A DNA stretch of 64,000 bases from NCBI GenBank assembly GCA_007922195.1, contig ML682059.1:10311118-10375117 (forward strand). Direction: 5' to 3'. This DNA is from Podocnemis expansa (Eukaryota; Chordata; Testudines; Podocnemididae). This document shows positions 34,379 to 46,714 of this stretch, piece after piece. The position numbers and the translations under genes were made by a program. Below the pieces are notes generated by a model. That model ran no database searches and was not told the DNA's origin. It saw only the letters and a program-made list of their open reading frames with translations. Each line of letters starts with the position of its first letter. Position 1 is the first letter of the stretch.

Positions 34379-35224
34379 TTGCAAAAAGTAGAACACCTTC
34401 TTCAGACAGGAGGTATAGAAAGTGTGCCACCCGAATTCATGAACAGAGGCTTCTACTCCTGTTACTTTGCCGTGCTAAAAAAATTGGGAGGATTGAGACC
34501 TGTTCTAGATCTGAGATCTCTAAACAGATACATAAGAAAGGAGAAATTCAGGATGGTGACACTAAATACAATAATACTGTCACTACAAAGAGGAGATTGA
34601 TACTCATCCCTCGACCTTCAGGATGCTTATTTTGATATCACAATCCATCCCCCACATAGGCGATTCCTCCATTTTCTTATAGGAAACCAACATTTCCAAT
34701 ACAAGGTCCTGCTTTTTGGTCTATCCACGGCCCTCAGAGTTTTCTCAAAGTTTCTGGCAGTGGTCACAGCATATCTACACCCACAAGTAATGGTCACTTT
34801 TCCTTATCTGGACAGTTGCCTTATACGAGCTCACATTATCTCACACACAAACAGTATGACACTTGACTGTCCAAACCTTTTGATCTCTGGGTCTCAAAAT
34901 AAACAGATAAAAGTCCATTTTGGAACCATCTCAATGTATCCAATTCATAGGAGCTCAGTTGGATTCGTCACAAGACAAAGCTTTCTTGCCTCAAGAAAGA
35001 TTCTTGGCAATTCAGGAACTAATCACAAAGGCATTCACGTTGCGCATTGTACGCACTTGCATGGTACTCCAATGTCTTAGGCACATGGCGGCATCAACAT
35101 TTGTAGTACTTCATGCTTGCCTTCACAGGCATGGACTTAGAATGTGGCTTAGCACTGTTTACAAGCCAAACAGGCATTTTCTCCAAAAGCCTCTAGTCAT
35201 ACCTCCAGAGATGAAGAAAGCTTC
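34379..35224 (+). pseudogene. DIRS reverse transcriptase fragment
   Basis: Recognisable RT blocks: FYSCYFAVLKKLGGLRPVLD, SLNRYIRKEKFRMVTL, then LDLQDAYFDITIHPPHRRFL in a shifted frame, LLFGLSTAL and FPYLDS. The catalytic YLDD is altered to YLDS. The same order occurs in the minus-strand copy at 52600-51800. The frame is shifted near 34600 and the domain is cut by the LTR insertion at 35225. Confidence 0.85.
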
Positions 35225-36218
35225 TGTCATAGGGTGCACATCTGGGCACCCTGGATTATGATGTACATGATTTTCCTGTTCACTTGCACACTGGAATTTG
35301 CGGCCAGTTGCACCATGCAATGTTTCTGTGTGGATGCTAATAACCTATTCTGCATGATTTCTTTAATGATATGTTTCCTACAACTTCATAAGTGTGAATA
35401 AACATGTAACATGCTTTCTATGGCTCAGGGATAAGGGAACAGACAGAGGTCTCTCCCTGCAGCAGTGAGCCTAAGGTATGCTAATGGTGGTGTCTGTGAA
35501 GAGACAAAAGAATCAACTCAGCCCTGAAAGGGAGGGACTGAGGGGTTGGAAACAAAGACTGAGACCTGGAAGTTTTAAGGGGCTTTTGAGCTGTGACTCT
35601 CCATCTTCTAACAACTTCAGGTAAGATCTGGGCCCTGCCTGGCCTCAGGCAGAGACTGGCTGTGCAAACATCTAACAGCTAAACACCTTGAGCATAAATT
35701 TGTTTGGGCTATGAGGTTAGTTTAAGTAGAAGTATTAGGCTAGCATGCGTATTTTGCCTTTTATTTTCTTGTGCTCTCTCCTGACTTGCTTATACTGTGA
35801 TTCTGCCATGCTTGGCCACAATCTCACTTAGAATTATGATTCGATCAATAAACTAGTAGTAGTTTTACCTAAAGCTGTGTGGTCTTTGGAGGGTGTGAGT
35901 GAAGGAGGCTGGGCACAATCCATTTCTTGGTTAAATGGATGCACTTGAGTGTGAGATGCTTGGGAGTAGTTCCCAATCTCTGTAGACAGTGGCTCCTGGT
36001 ATAGTAACTGGGGCTGGGGGTGCTTGCTGGGGGACTGTCTCTTGAATAGCAAGGGGGCATACACCCACTGCCCGGGACTGATCGCAGGCAAGAGGCTGGA
36101 GTGGACTGACTCAGGAGTGAGTGGTCACTTGGCAAGGCGGGGTGAATCAGGGTTCAGGAGTGGGAATTGGGAGGTCACAGCAGCACACCAGACTGGACTG
36201 GGGGAGCAGCCTGTTACA
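35225..36218 (+). mobile_element. Probable solo LTR inserted in the DIRS element
   Basis: About 994 bases of non-DIRS sequence, beginning TGTCATAGGG and ending CCTGTTACA, split the DIRS coding region between RT and RNase H. AATAAA at about 35846 could be its polyadenylation signal. A flanking repeat (gcttc and gctat) is only partly conserved, so the boundaries are approximate. Confidence 0.5.
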
Positions 36219-37970
36219 GCTATGTTCATGAACAATCGAACAGAACTTAGGGAGCAGTGTGCAGTTCAACTGTGTAAGTCCAGCAGTAACTATCACAATC
36301 GATGCATCTCTCAAGGATTGGGGAGCTCACATGCAACATCTGACCACTCAAGGTTGATGGTTAGAATGGCATCCTTCTTACATATCAACATTCTCAAACT
36401 CCATGTGGTACACAATGCTTTGATACATAAACAAATCTGTGAAAAGTCTCACAGACAACGTGATGTGTATGTTTTATAAACCATCAGGAGGGGAGCCAGA
36501 TCCCAATCTCTATGCATGGAAGCAATCAAACTATGGAATTGGTGCACAAGACATGAGATTGACATCTTGGCCTCCTATCTACCAGGCACACACAATGCCC
36601 TAGTAGATGACTTCAACAGGCATTTCCCTACCAGTCATGAGTGGTAATTGAACAATTTAGTCCTCAAAAACACATTCTGGAGATGGGGCAAAGTGACAAT
36701 AGATTTGTTTGCAATGGAATGGAATCAGAAGTGCCACAGATATTGTCCCAGACAAGATATAGGCAACCGTTCCATGGGAGATGCATTCCTGATAACATGA
36801 AACAATTCACTTTGTCTTCTTTCTGTTTCCTCCTCTTCACAAAGTGATTCACAAGATAAAAACAAAGCTGTTGTGATTCTTATTGCTCAGACATGGTCGA
36901 GACAAATTGGTTTTCAGACCTTGTGCACCTCTCGGTTCATCAGCCGATCAAGCTACCGATTCAACAAAACCTCCTCTATCAGCAACACGACACAATGCTT
37001 TATCCAGATGGCTGGAGATTACACCTTGCCCCTTGGATCATAGATGGTTCTTGATGGATGAGTTCCAGTGTTTTGTTGGAGGTCAAACACATTTTAATCA
37101 ACAGTAGAGGAACTTCCACTAGGCAGACTTATCCTTATAAGTGGAACATATTCCTCTCCTGGTGCAAATGTATCCATATGGATGCCTGTTCGTGTTCCAT
37201 CCCCAACCATAATGGAATAACTTTTGCACTTAAAATCAGGACACTCTCTTAGCTCTTTAAAAGTACACTTATCCACTGTTTCTGTTTTTCCATAGCAAGC
37301 AATACAACAAATAAATTTTTTCTCATCCTGTGGTGAAGCACTTCTTGACTTGGCTCAATAAGAGCTATCCACCTGTTCATGACCCTGTTTCACAATGGGA
37401 TCTTAACTTAGTTTTAAAATGCCTAACAAGATGACCCTTTGAACCTCTGGCCACCTGTTCGTTCCTCCATCTTTCAGTGAAGGTGGTTTTCCTAATCACT
37501 GTCACTTTAGCTAGGTGGGTCAGTGAAATAGCAGCATTAATGGCTGATCCACTATCCACTATCTTTTATCAGGATAAAGTAACACTAAGACCATACTCAA
37601 AATTTTTACCAAAAATTGTCACTCCTTTCCATATTAATGAGCCTATAAACTTACCAGTTTTCCGCCCCAAACCACACAGCTTTTCAGAAGTCTATACTGC
37701 ACATGCTTCACATGAGGTGAATGCTCACATTCTACTTGGAGAGAACAAACTCCTTTAGAAAATCAAATAGACTATTCATATCTCTAGTGTCACAGTTGAA
37801 AGGCAAAACAATATCTCAGATCTCAAAATGGATTTCTTCTTGTATAGAACTATGTTATTGTCTAAAGAACATTGAACCACCTTTAAGGGTCAATGTGCAT
37901 TCAACTAGATCAATGGCCACATTAGTGGCTTTCCTCAAAAATGTCCTTCTCCTAGACAGACATATGTAGG
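36219..37970 (+). pseudogene. DIRS RNase H and tyrosine recombinase
   Basis: RNase H resumes with TIDASL.DWGAHMQH (about 36297). VTIDLFAMEWNQKCH near 36690-36735 is the conserved block after RNase H. The recombinase shows FLITVTLARWVSEIAAL (about 37485-37530), where the first catalytic arginine segment is altered compared with SSRRVSEL in the minus-strand copy, and VHSTRSMAT (about 37890-37915), the H-x-x-R box. It would join a circular DNA copy into the host. It is interrupted by several stops. Confidence 0.8.
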
Positions 37971-38127
37971 GTGGCCATATGGTTCTTGCCTCAAGTGTTC
38001 ATTGAACACTATGCTATAGAACAGTTATCACTATTGACTCCTACCTAGGAGCTTCAGTATTGTCTACTATTAAACAGACATAGGACTTCTGAAGTCCCTC
38101 CTCCTGTCAGGAATTTGCTATATAGTA

Positions 38128-38485
38128 ACCACAAGTGGAGCACCCACAGGGACCACTTGAAGAAAAAAAGTTTACTCACCGGGTGCAGTAACTGGACTTC
38201 TTTGAGACATGTGTCCCTGTGGGTGCTCCACAACCTTCCCTCCTCCCTCTACTTCAAAGTCTGTTTTCTCAACAGGTCAGCTTCATGGTAGAGAAGGAAT
38301 GGAGGTCTCCAGCACATACCCAACAGAATGCACCAACAGCTCCTGATTCACTGGATGTGTGCATGGCCTCGCTACTTATACAGCTACAAAAGTCTCCAAC
38401 TCTGGGCACCACGGGACACAACGCCACAAGTGGAGCATCCACAGGGACACACATCTTGAAGAAGTTCAGTTACTGCACCTGGTGA
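38128..38485. repeat. Inverted repeats at the right end of the DIRS element
   Basis: 38178-38230 (caccgggtgcagtaactg ... gtgctccac) is the reverse complement, with few mismatches, of 38432-38483. A third related piece lies at 38128-38180. Split inverted repeats of this kind are a hallmark of DIRS ends. Confidence 0.8.
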
Positions 38486-38490
38486 GTAAC

Positions 38491-38989
38491 ATTTTCTTTC
38501 AGTGAATAGGCTATAGAGTGGCTGGTTGGGCACCATGGGATTGAAACTACCCTGGAAGACAGGCTGGATAATCAAGAACTGGGTGGCAGATTAAAAGGTC
38601 AAAATGAATCAGGTGCCATAGAAAGTAGCAGGTTAAAAGCCAAAATGTGAAAAATAAATATAGGGCTGCAGAAGATTTACTATGTGTTAATTTGAAACAC
38701 CTTCATGAATAGTAGAGTTGCTTTCCAAATACTGAGACAAGAATCATAGCTTTGGAAAACTCATGTAGTAAAAAAACCTCTGGTTTTATTTCAAAGTTAC
38801 CTTAGGTACTAAGGGAAAATACAGTAATTCTGATGGATTTCAGGTAAGGACCTAGTTGAAGATCTCAAATTAAGGTGCAGCAGGTGCTGTTTGATTTTTT
38901 TATGTAATATCTAGGATGGATTTCCCAACAAAGCTTAGGAAAGAGTGCCTTTGTGTACTACAGCATATTGGGAAAGGAAAAACAAAACT
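38491..38989. other. Unassigned sequence before the second retroviral copy
   Basis: AT-rich. It may be the decayed leader of the second provirus copy but no alignment to the first copy was convincing. No gene is seen. Confidence 0.3.
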
Positions 38990-39804
38990 AAGTAACACCT
39001 CAGGAATTATGTTAGGAGATAACAGATTAAAATATTTTGTTGAAAAAATAATATAGGATCCATGGAAGGAAAGTGTATTGGACCTTGTGCCTACCAGCAG
39101 CTATGAAGCCAATCGTTTCAGTCAGGAAGGAAAAGAATTTTCTCAGGAATACCCACAAAAAAGGAGAAAAAGTAAGGTGCCATGCAAGTATTACATATCA
39201 CAGTACTTCTTTTAGATAAAGAAATATGAAAATCAGTAGTAAAGACAAGGAGTAAAAGAAAAGGATAAAACTAGTGAGGAACTAAATAGTGCAAAAGCTG
39301 AGGCAGGTGCATTAAAAACCACCATGTTAAGACAAACAACTCAGTTAATCACTTTCCAGACTGAGTCAGATGAAAGGAAGGAGATGTAAGAGAATGATAC
39401 AGGAAATGGAAGTAAAGGGCAATAGCCACTGAAGTTGCAGTGAGAGCAATACTCTTGGATTCAGAAGAAATGGGAAAAAATAAATCATGCAGCATGCTTA
39501 AGAAGAACTAACATTAAACAAAGGTGTAGTAGCAGCGGTTAAATGTAACTGTGATCGGTGGGACAATGAATAAATAGAATTAGAAGATTGGGATAACTTC
39601 ATGGTTATCTAAAAGAAAAAACTTTCCACAGGACCTTACAGCTTTTTAAGGGAAGAACTACAGAGACCTCCCCCTGTACCACCAATAATGACACCCATGG
39701 TCACTAAGACTACTGAGGCAGGTAATGCAAGAGGGACAGAACTACACAGAGAGGAAGGCCTTATTCCCCTGAACAGATAAGAGCTTTAGGAAAATCTATG
39801 GGTC

Positions 39805-40164
39805 CCTTAAATGGGACATCAAGACATCAAAGAGCAACAGCCAAAACTGAACTAATATGCAGATTAGATTGTGTGAAAGCAGGACTGAATCGTGACTATG
39901 GATTCTTTCCACATTATGACAGGTAATTTGACTTCACTCTCCCGCTGTGCTGTTTCCCAGAGTTTGAATCTTTACAAATGCTCTGATTTGTTGTTGCAGT
40001 ACGACCTGATCCCATGTCTTACACTCCCCTGCATTTATTCTCATCCCTTTCTGTAAATTCCCCCTCTTAAAAGCATCTGATGAAGTGGGATTTTCTCCCA
40101 CGAAGGTTTATGCGATAAATAAATCTGCCAGTCTTTAAGTGCTGCAAAACTCCTTGTTTTTTTG
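39805..40164 (+). mobile_element. Penelope-like element 3' fragment inside the old provirus
   Basis: Ends with the phrase aagcatctgatgaagtgggattttctcccacgaagg ... aataaatctgccagtctttaagtgctgcaaaactccttg, which recurs at 58260-58360, 60390-60480 and, reversed, at 59107-59345. The upstream part (gacatcaagacatcaaagagcaacagc) matches 58029-58060 and the GIY-YIG-bearing copy at 60095. Confidence 0.75.
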
Positions 40165-40759
40165 GGAAAAAGTTAGTGTTTAAACATTCTAGATTGATTG
40201 ACAGGGAAGGCTTTGCCACTTGAATTTAATCCTCATATAAGAACAGCAATGATTTCAGCTAACACTTAGTTTACTTTGCTGCAGTTTATAGAGGAGAAGG
40301 AGGTAACCTTATATGAGATTCAGAGAGAAACTCTCACTGTGCATAAGTAGTTTGATTAAAGTATCAACAGTAACTTGCTCAAATAATGGTCTCCAGGGAA
40401 AATGGAACCATCAGGGGGAGCAAAATAGAGAAAAAGAAGAAAAATTCTTACTCCTGTCAAAATAACTCTCAAAGGACATTGGATCAGATAAGATCTTGGA
40501 TCTGGGGAAGACTAATAAAAATATTAATCAAGGGTAAAATTGATAATTAGCTACTGAAGAATTGCTTCAAAGGTTAGCTTGATGTGAAAGATGTATCCCT
40601 ACAGGCCCACCCTGCACAAAAGTTCAAAAAATAGGCAGGCCAAGTACCACCTACCTCCCCAGTATCACCTAAGGAGCATGCTGATCCAGTGGCACATTTA
40701 AAATATTATATGTAGCATTTAATGAGCGAGTTTTTGGACAAAATATATTAAATGAACAC

Positions 40760-40820
40760 AGGTACCACTTTCTCATTAGTTAGTACTAGGAGAAAAATCT
40801 ATTTGGACCTCCGGTAGTGA
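40760..40820 (+). pseudogene. Protease fragment of the old provirus (left half)
   Basis: Reads NTGTTFSLVSTR in one frame, followed by sequence for a LFGPPV-like block. It keeps the Thr-Gly that the younger copy has lost. It is cut by the solo LTR and resumes at 42289. Confidence 0.75.
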
Positions 40821-40825
40821 CAAGC

Positions 40826-42288
40826 TGTAATATAAAGGGCCCTTTCCTCAGCAGGGTCTCCAGTACACTCAGTGAAGGCACACTTGATGCATGGATATAT
40901 TGCTTTATTGCATTAATATAAGTTGTTTAGCACTTTAGTCTTATAAAGTATATATTACTGTAACCAGCAAGTGTAACCAGGGGCTGGCCTCAGCACCTTC
41001 TCGACTTGTTGGGGGTGGGGTGAAGCTTGAGAGTGGCACCCTCGCAATTCCCCCAGCACAAGAAGGCAAACACACACAGTCTCAATAGTTTGGGGCCTTT
41101 AACCCCAGCGAGGGGTAAAGCAAGCATCTGGTAGCCCGGAGAGCAGCAGGGGAGGGAAGGGGAATGCAGGCCCACCTGCTCCACTGCGTTCCAGCCCAGG
41201 GCCCTACTAGTGGCAAGCACAGGGTGCCACTATGTCAGCAAGGCTCCCACCAAAATGCACTGACTCACTAAACCATCCCTGGGCTACTTCCTTCCCGCTT
41301 CTCCCCATGATACCTGGGGTATGTAGTCCTTGCTGTCCTCCGGGTAGGCTTCCCAGGTTATCCCAGTCAAGCCCTCGCTATCTTCGGGTGGCAACACAGG
41401 TAATTCGGCCTCATCTGCCAATGACAGTTCCTCCAGATCGCACGGGTCTGGGGTGGCCGGCTCGCTGCCTTCACCAGCAGAGGGAAGCTCATCGAGTCCC
41501 CATAGGCATCTGGCTGATTCCCTGGCCCTAGGCTCTCTGCTGAGGGAAGCTCGTCCAGGTCTTCCCCTGGCGGAGTTTTCTCTAGGCACGCAGCCGGCCA
41601 GTGTTCTTCTCCTTGGCTCTCATGGGATGGGGGATCTTGCTGTTGGTCGGGCCTCTCTGGCTTCCAGGGAGGGAGGTCTGCCAGTGGCAGCAGCCATCTC
41701 CCCCTCTATTTCCCCCATGGCTGCCTGGTCCAGCCCCTTATATAGTCTTCCTGCTCTCTCTGGCTGTCAGTTTGGTTCTGGCCCGGGCTCTTCTGCAAGG
41801 TCTCTTCAGCCCAGTAGTGGGAGTGCTGGCACCCAACTACCTCTCCGCCAGTGGGTAACTGTCCCCCTCTACCACAATTACTCACAAGCAGGCAGATGAG
41901 GTTCAAACATTCATGTCTCTTCTGCTATGGGGAAGCCCCTGACCCTCTATTCCCTTTACCTGAGGGTCTGTAGCAAGCATTGCTCCAGTGTGGGGAAAGC
42001 CCTGGGCACTCCGCAGGGATCAGGGTCCCACGTGAGGCTGCTGTCCAAGCAGGCACACCCAATTCTCACATACCTAACATACACCTCCCTCCCCCTCTAG
42101 GGATGGATGTGTTCCCAGGGCGGCTCTGGCAGAAAACAACCTGCTATCTTATAAACAATATTTTCAAGGTTAGCTGATTCCCAGCCTACTCTGCAGCAGG
42201 AGTGAATTCAAGGCAACTCAGCACTAGCTCAGTCTGAAAGAGAAGCAGTTCTTAATCTGTGCAGGGGTAACCAGCGGTCACCTCAACA
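40826..42288 (-). mobile_element. Solo LTR (about 1.46 kb) of an LTR retroelement
   Basis: Insertion with TG...CA ends, flanked by caagc (40821-40825) and caagg (42289-42293), a 5-bp duplication with one mismatch. Removing it restores alignment of the protease of the older provirus. On the minus strand it has a TATA box (tatataaggggctgg, 41731-41745) and an AATAAA signal near 40900 close to the end, so the LTR is oriented leftward. The GC-rich open frames at 41284-41899 are probably spurious. Confidence 0.75.
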
Positions 42289-42672
42289 CAAGGTGATTAC
42301 AGGGATTTAATGAAACTAAAAGTAAAGTGCCATTCAGCCCTCTACCATATTTGCTGTTAGGAAAATAATGAGGGAAAAGACAATTTGGCTTAATAAAGTT
42401 AGTTGGTAATGGAATATCAAGAATAGATAAATAAAGTTGTTTAAGAATTATAATAGATGTGCACAATAAAGTTGAGTGGAAAATGCCATCATCTAATGTA
42501 GATAGATTAGAAAAACCAGTGGTTACAGAAGCAGGCTATAGATTGGCTTCTCTTAAAGCTATGGAAGAAATGAAATGGCCTGATTGGCCAGAGGAAATAT
42601 TAAAAATTGCATAGAAACACAAAGTAATATGGGTAAAGAATAGCCAGAGTGTGGGCAAAAAGATGCAGAAGT

Positions 42673-43979
42673 GGGGAGGGGGGCGCTGTGCAGTGCTCAG
42701 CTCTGCAGACCTTGGTTCCATTCCCAATTTGTGCTGATTGCTGCACACCTCCAGTATGCCCACATCTCTGTAACGCACAAAGACCCTAGGGCACAACTAA
42801 AGCTTTCAATGTTTATTGACAGGAAACATTGCTCAAACAGCAGCAGGCTCCATCCACCTTGGGAGGCCACCACCGGGGGTTCTCATGGAAGGTCTGGTTC
42901 ATCTGGGCTTAGCAGAGGCTGTCAACATCTTGCACAGGAGATGGGGATGAAATCAGGAGCTCCCTAACCGCTCCCCCTCTTCCTCCTCCTCTTTCACATA
43001 TGACTTCTTCGCCTCCTTCTGCCAGATCACCTCCTTCTCCTCTTCCTATATCGACCCCCCCAGCCTCCCCGCTTTCGTCTCCTGTGAAGACTCTGGCTCC
43101 TGCTCCTCCTGCATCTGCGTCTGCATCTCGCCATTCCTGGAAGGCTTCTGTCTTCCCAGCTCTCAGCAGCAGGGGGCAGCTCTCAGCCAGGCTTTGGTGG
43201 GATGCCCGGAGCTTCTGAGCTCAACTGGCACCTTCAGCCTTTAATAGACAAGCTGGCCAGCGGGTCACAAAGGCCGTGTCACTCACTCACTCACTGTGAT
43301 GGGCCAGAATGGGCCGGTCCCCATATGGCCAGCACTTATCCTGTGGAGCTGCATGCCGATATTACGGAATATCCCACAAGCTTTGACCCTCTCTAGCCAT
43401 CAAGCCCCACTGCTGGGTGTCCACGGACTCAGACGGTATGATCCCATGTGGCCATAAAGCAGCAGGCACTCTGTTGAAATGACACAGCAGGAAGCTACTG
43501 AGGTGCTGAAAATTTACAGGATATGCTCAGTGAGGATCCATGAAACTGAATGGATGCCCAGAGTGCTAGTTTGCGCCAGGTTTCTAGAGGCAAGGTTTTT
43601 GAGGCAGCATGACATAAAACAAGGGTTCTGCCACAAATTAGCAGGGCTGTTTGATCCTTGAACATGTTCATTTTCTGTGTAATTCTGGCACTTCCAAACA
43701 TCCCCGGGTCCCAAATCAGAGCACCAGTGCCTGATGTTTTACTGTTGTGCTAGAAAAGGTTCAACTGCCCTGACTATTTAGTCACTCAGTTTTCAGTATA
43801 AACTGGTGAGCTGAATTGGCAGACGCAACACAAGGGCTGATTGAAAATTTTCCATCAAACACCACTCTGCCTGCAAACTGGGTTTTTGAGAATAGAAGTA
43901 TTAGTAGAAAGTATCTGCTTTCCTTGACTTGTTTTTCTCCCCCACCCCAAGCTTTCTACTGGAAAACCAAAGCCCCAGC
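42673..43979. other. Unclassified sequence
   Basis: Abrupt end of the old provirus at about 42672, then GC-richer sequence with pyrimidine-rich stretches (42960-43140). Open frames look like chance products. Probably another transposon type, not recognised. Confidence 0.3.
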
Positions 43980-44475
43980 CAGAGGCGTCACTGGCCGGGG
44001 GAGGGACCCAGGGCAAGGGAACAAGCCCCAGGCCTCGCCCCTGGCCCGCAGGCCCCACCTCCAGCCTTTGGGCTCCACCCCCTGGCCACGAACAGGAACA
44101 GAAGTCATCGTGCCACCGCAGGCGGCTAGGCCCCGCATCCCTAGATGGGGACAAGTATAGACGTGGCCGCGGGAGGCTGGGCCCCACATCCTTGGATGGG
44201 GACGAAAGCGGCCGCAGGAAGCTGGCCCCCGCATCCCCGGCTGGGGATGGTGCCGGAAGCAGCTGTGGGCGGTGGGGTCCTGCATCCCTGGTGGGGATGG
44301 TGCTGCTGCTGGCGTGGGCGGGCAGGCCCCAGATTCCCCGCGGTAGCTGCGGGCAGCCAGACCCCAGATCCCTGGCCAGGGAAAGGGCCGCCCCGGCCGC
44401 CGGTGGCTGGGCCCCGGATCTCCGGCTTGATTGGCCTGGAGATCCAGGGCACCGGCGCTGGGATTTTGTTTGCAC
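43980..44475. mobile_element. GC-rich MITE copy with internal minisatellite, right end lost
   Basis: Begins cagaggcgtcactgg, nearly the TIR of the MITE at 56321. It contains about six GC-rich repeats built on ctgggcccc.catcc..ggatgggga, and reaches ccagggcaccggcgctgggatttt, which the 56321 element also has before its right TIR. Here the right TIR is missing. Confidence 0.65.
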
Positions 44476-44540
44476 TTTTCACACAAAAAATTTCAGGTTT
44501 GGATTGTGATGCTTCAATGAAAAATTGAAATCTTCTAGTC

Positions 44541-44917
44541 CAGTGGTTTCCCACCCGTGGTCCAGAGACCCTCAGATGTTCAGGGACATGTTGCAGGGGG
44601 TCCGTGGAGCCTCCCCGTACTGGGGCCAGAATCCAGCTACAGCCTCGATGCTCCTTGCCAGGGCTGCTTTTGCCTGCAGCAGCTCCCTGGCATGGGCATG
44701 GGTAGGGGGCCATAGTTTCTGCATTTTGGCTCTGCTCCCCAGGGGTGTGGGCAATGGAGGTGGCAGCGCTGCTCATCAGCTGTCCCAGTGTTGCTGCCAG
44801 AGTGGTGCTGGCCAGATTCTGCCTGTATGGTCCAGGTTAGATAATCAGCCGGGGGGGCACAAAGATTTTTTTTTTGTCAAAAGGGGTCCCCAGCCTGGAA
44901 TAGGTTGGGAACTACTG
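44541..44917. mobile_element. hAT-type MITE
   Basis: Inverted ends cagtggtttcccacc (44541) and ggttgggaactactg (to 44917), with a partly matching 8-base flank (ttctagtc / atctagat). Typical of nonautonomous hAT elements. No transposase. Confidence 0.65.
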
Positions 44918-44925
44918 ATCTAGAT

Positions 44926-45140
44926 GATACCAAATCCTGCCATGAGTGGAAAAGGATGCCCTAGAAGATCTCTCAAGGTCCCTTCCATCCCACACTTCTG
45001 TGATTTCATAGAATCATAGGATTGGAAGGGACCTCATGAGGTCATCTAGTCCAACCCCCTGCCAAAAAAAGCAGGACCACTCCCACTAAATTATTCCAGC
45101 TAAAGGTTTATCCAGCTGGTCCTTGCACATCTTGGTGGGT
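44926..45140. mobile_element. Two CR1 3' ends placed tail to tail
   Basis: 44926-45005 reads as a sense CR1 3' end (agatctctcaaggtcccttcca ... ttctgtgatt). 45006-45140 reads as an antisense one (tcatagaatcataggattgg ... ctagtccaaccccctg). Confidence 0.75.
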
Positions 45141-45436
45141 GAAAAGAAGGATTGACTGGAAGAAGAGCCAAAAGTGAGGAACTGGGGTTGGCTATGAAAA
45201 GAGACTGGAAATAAGAAGCAAGGAATGGGGTGAGGGCAAACTGGAACTGGCTACACGAGGAGAATGGGACTAAAATGAACCTTCAGTGGAGTAGGGGCAG
45301 GACAATCAGGATGGCAAGTAGGGGAAGGACTTACACAGGTGTGTGTGGGGGGGGGTTACAGATGGTGCATAGGGCTCCCCAAAAGGGGTGTGTGTTGGTA
45401 TCCTACCAGTCCCATGATGGTGGCCCTGAAGTGTCA
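45141..45436. other. Intergenic, no feature recognised
   Basis: G/A-rich single-copy-like DNA with a poly-G run near 45346. No gene. Confidence 0.4.
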
Positions 45437-45720
45437 TACTGGACAGTAATGCTGGCTTGAAGCCCTCTAGGCATGGTAGAGCTTAACAAGTAGCCAGGCG
45501 GGGAGTAAAACAGTCCTGAAGCCCTTGTGAGTATGGCAGGGTTTAAAGAAGCAACACTGCTGAGCAATAATGCTGTCCCAAAGGCAAAGCTCCTCCGGGT
45601 GTGTTAGGGCTCACTGAACAGGAATACCAAACAATACGGCAATCCTGAATCCCCTCTGAGCATAGCAGGGCTCAGCAACCCAGCAATGCAGAGCAGTCCT
45701 GGTGGATTCTGGGCATGCGT
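45437..45720. repeat. Degenerate minisatellite, about 63-base unit, 4-5 copies
   Basis: Successive units share 'a(g)caat..g.c.tcctgaa.ccc.ct..gcatggcagggctcA.caa'. The best pair is around 45505-45560 and 45625-45690. Confidence 0.6.
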
Positions 45721-46714
45721 CTTCTGTTATCCCAACCTGCTTTGAGACCTTTGCTGGGTTTTTAACCCCCAGTTTCTGCCAACAATTGTGCAGCATGTGT
45801 GCCAGGGAGGGGTCTTTCTTGCCCTGGAGGGAACTGAGGGCTCTTCCTGTGGCAGGAGGAGCAGGTATACTCCATTACAGGGAAAAGAGTCTGGGGCCTA
45901 CTAGAATCCACTCTTCTCCTGAATCTAGAATGAAAACCAAGACTACCAAGTTATACAATTCCTCTGCTGTCAGCAAGTACTGCTGAAGCCACTGACAAAG
46001 TATTTCATTCTCCTCTAGAGCTGGTTCACACAATACCTCAGGCAGCACAGACCTGAGTGAGCTAAAGGTTTGAACGCTGCTAGTCCCTCTTGGGTATCAA
46101 TGTGATGGAATTTTGTGTTTTCAGTCTGATCAGAAAACTACATAAATAAAACCTTTTTTAAAAAAAGAAGGTTGTCACATTAAGCACGCATATGTTAGTA
46201 AATGCCAGAATTATGGTTTCTTGTGCAGCTTGAACTCAGTCCCCTCGTACACGTGTTATAATATAGTCTTTAATTAGACGGTCACATATGATGGGCTCCA
46301 GTTGACCCGCTCCCCCATTCAGTCCATAGGACGCACCGGTTCTGAGATGGAATCAAGGTTGTGTAAGTTCCCTATCTCATCTGCTGCAAAAATTGGAAAG
46401 TATACAGTGAATGAGGCAGGGGAGCACAGACAGAAAAGGGATGGCCTTATGCTTGAAGCAGCTGAATCCTGCCTTGGGGAACCAGATTCTATCCCTGCCT
46501 ATGCTACATAGATAAAGCCCTGCAAATTGTCAGATATCCACATTATATCCTGGACCATGTTTGCAGATCCTGCATCAGATATGGACACAAATTTTGTATT
46601 CACACAGGACGCTATAAATAGTTTTTGTTGGATGCGGTGTAAATCACTTAAGCTAAACCGTTCACAAACGTTCGCTAATTGTGGTTCCCATTTTCTGAAT
46701 GCCTAACGTAAGAC
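45721..46714. other. Intergenic, no feature recognised
   Basis: No coding or transposon signature seen. Confidence 0.4.

Larger units (their letters stand above)
32144..38490 (+). mobile_element. DIRS-type (tyrosine recombinase) retroelement, degraded
   Basis: Order on the plus strand: gag-like zinc-binding segment (32180-32350), reverse transcriptase (34379-34960), RNase H (36280-36420, after an LTR insertion), tyrosine recombinase (37460-37920), then inverted repeats at 38128-38485. This is the DIRS layout: no protease or DDE integrase, and a YR at the end. Many stops and frameshifts are present. The left terminal repeat was not found. Confidence 0.85.
38990..42672 (+). mobile_element. Second, older copy of the same retrovirus family (gag-pro only), with nested insertions
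   Basis: Segments align in order with the first provirus. 39010-39490 matches gag 15870-16350, including ccatgg-aaagaa, tagataaagaa and the ttcagatgcagaag region. 39640-39800 matches gag 16560-16720. 40165-40640 matches 16990-17560, and 40670-40820 matches the protease at 17590-17755. 42289-42672 continues the protease to 18135. Two insertions split it: a Penelope-like piece and a solo LTR. No LTR, pol, accessory or env sequence remains. It is much more diverged than the first copy and full of stops. Confidence 0.88.

Noticed and set aside
41284..41899. Open frames of 85-148 codons
   Set aside because: They lie within the solo LTR around its promoter; no protein family recognised.
43816..44923. 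GC-rich open frames up to 211 codons on both strands
   Set aside because: They run through MITE minisatellite repeats in all frames; low-complexity products.
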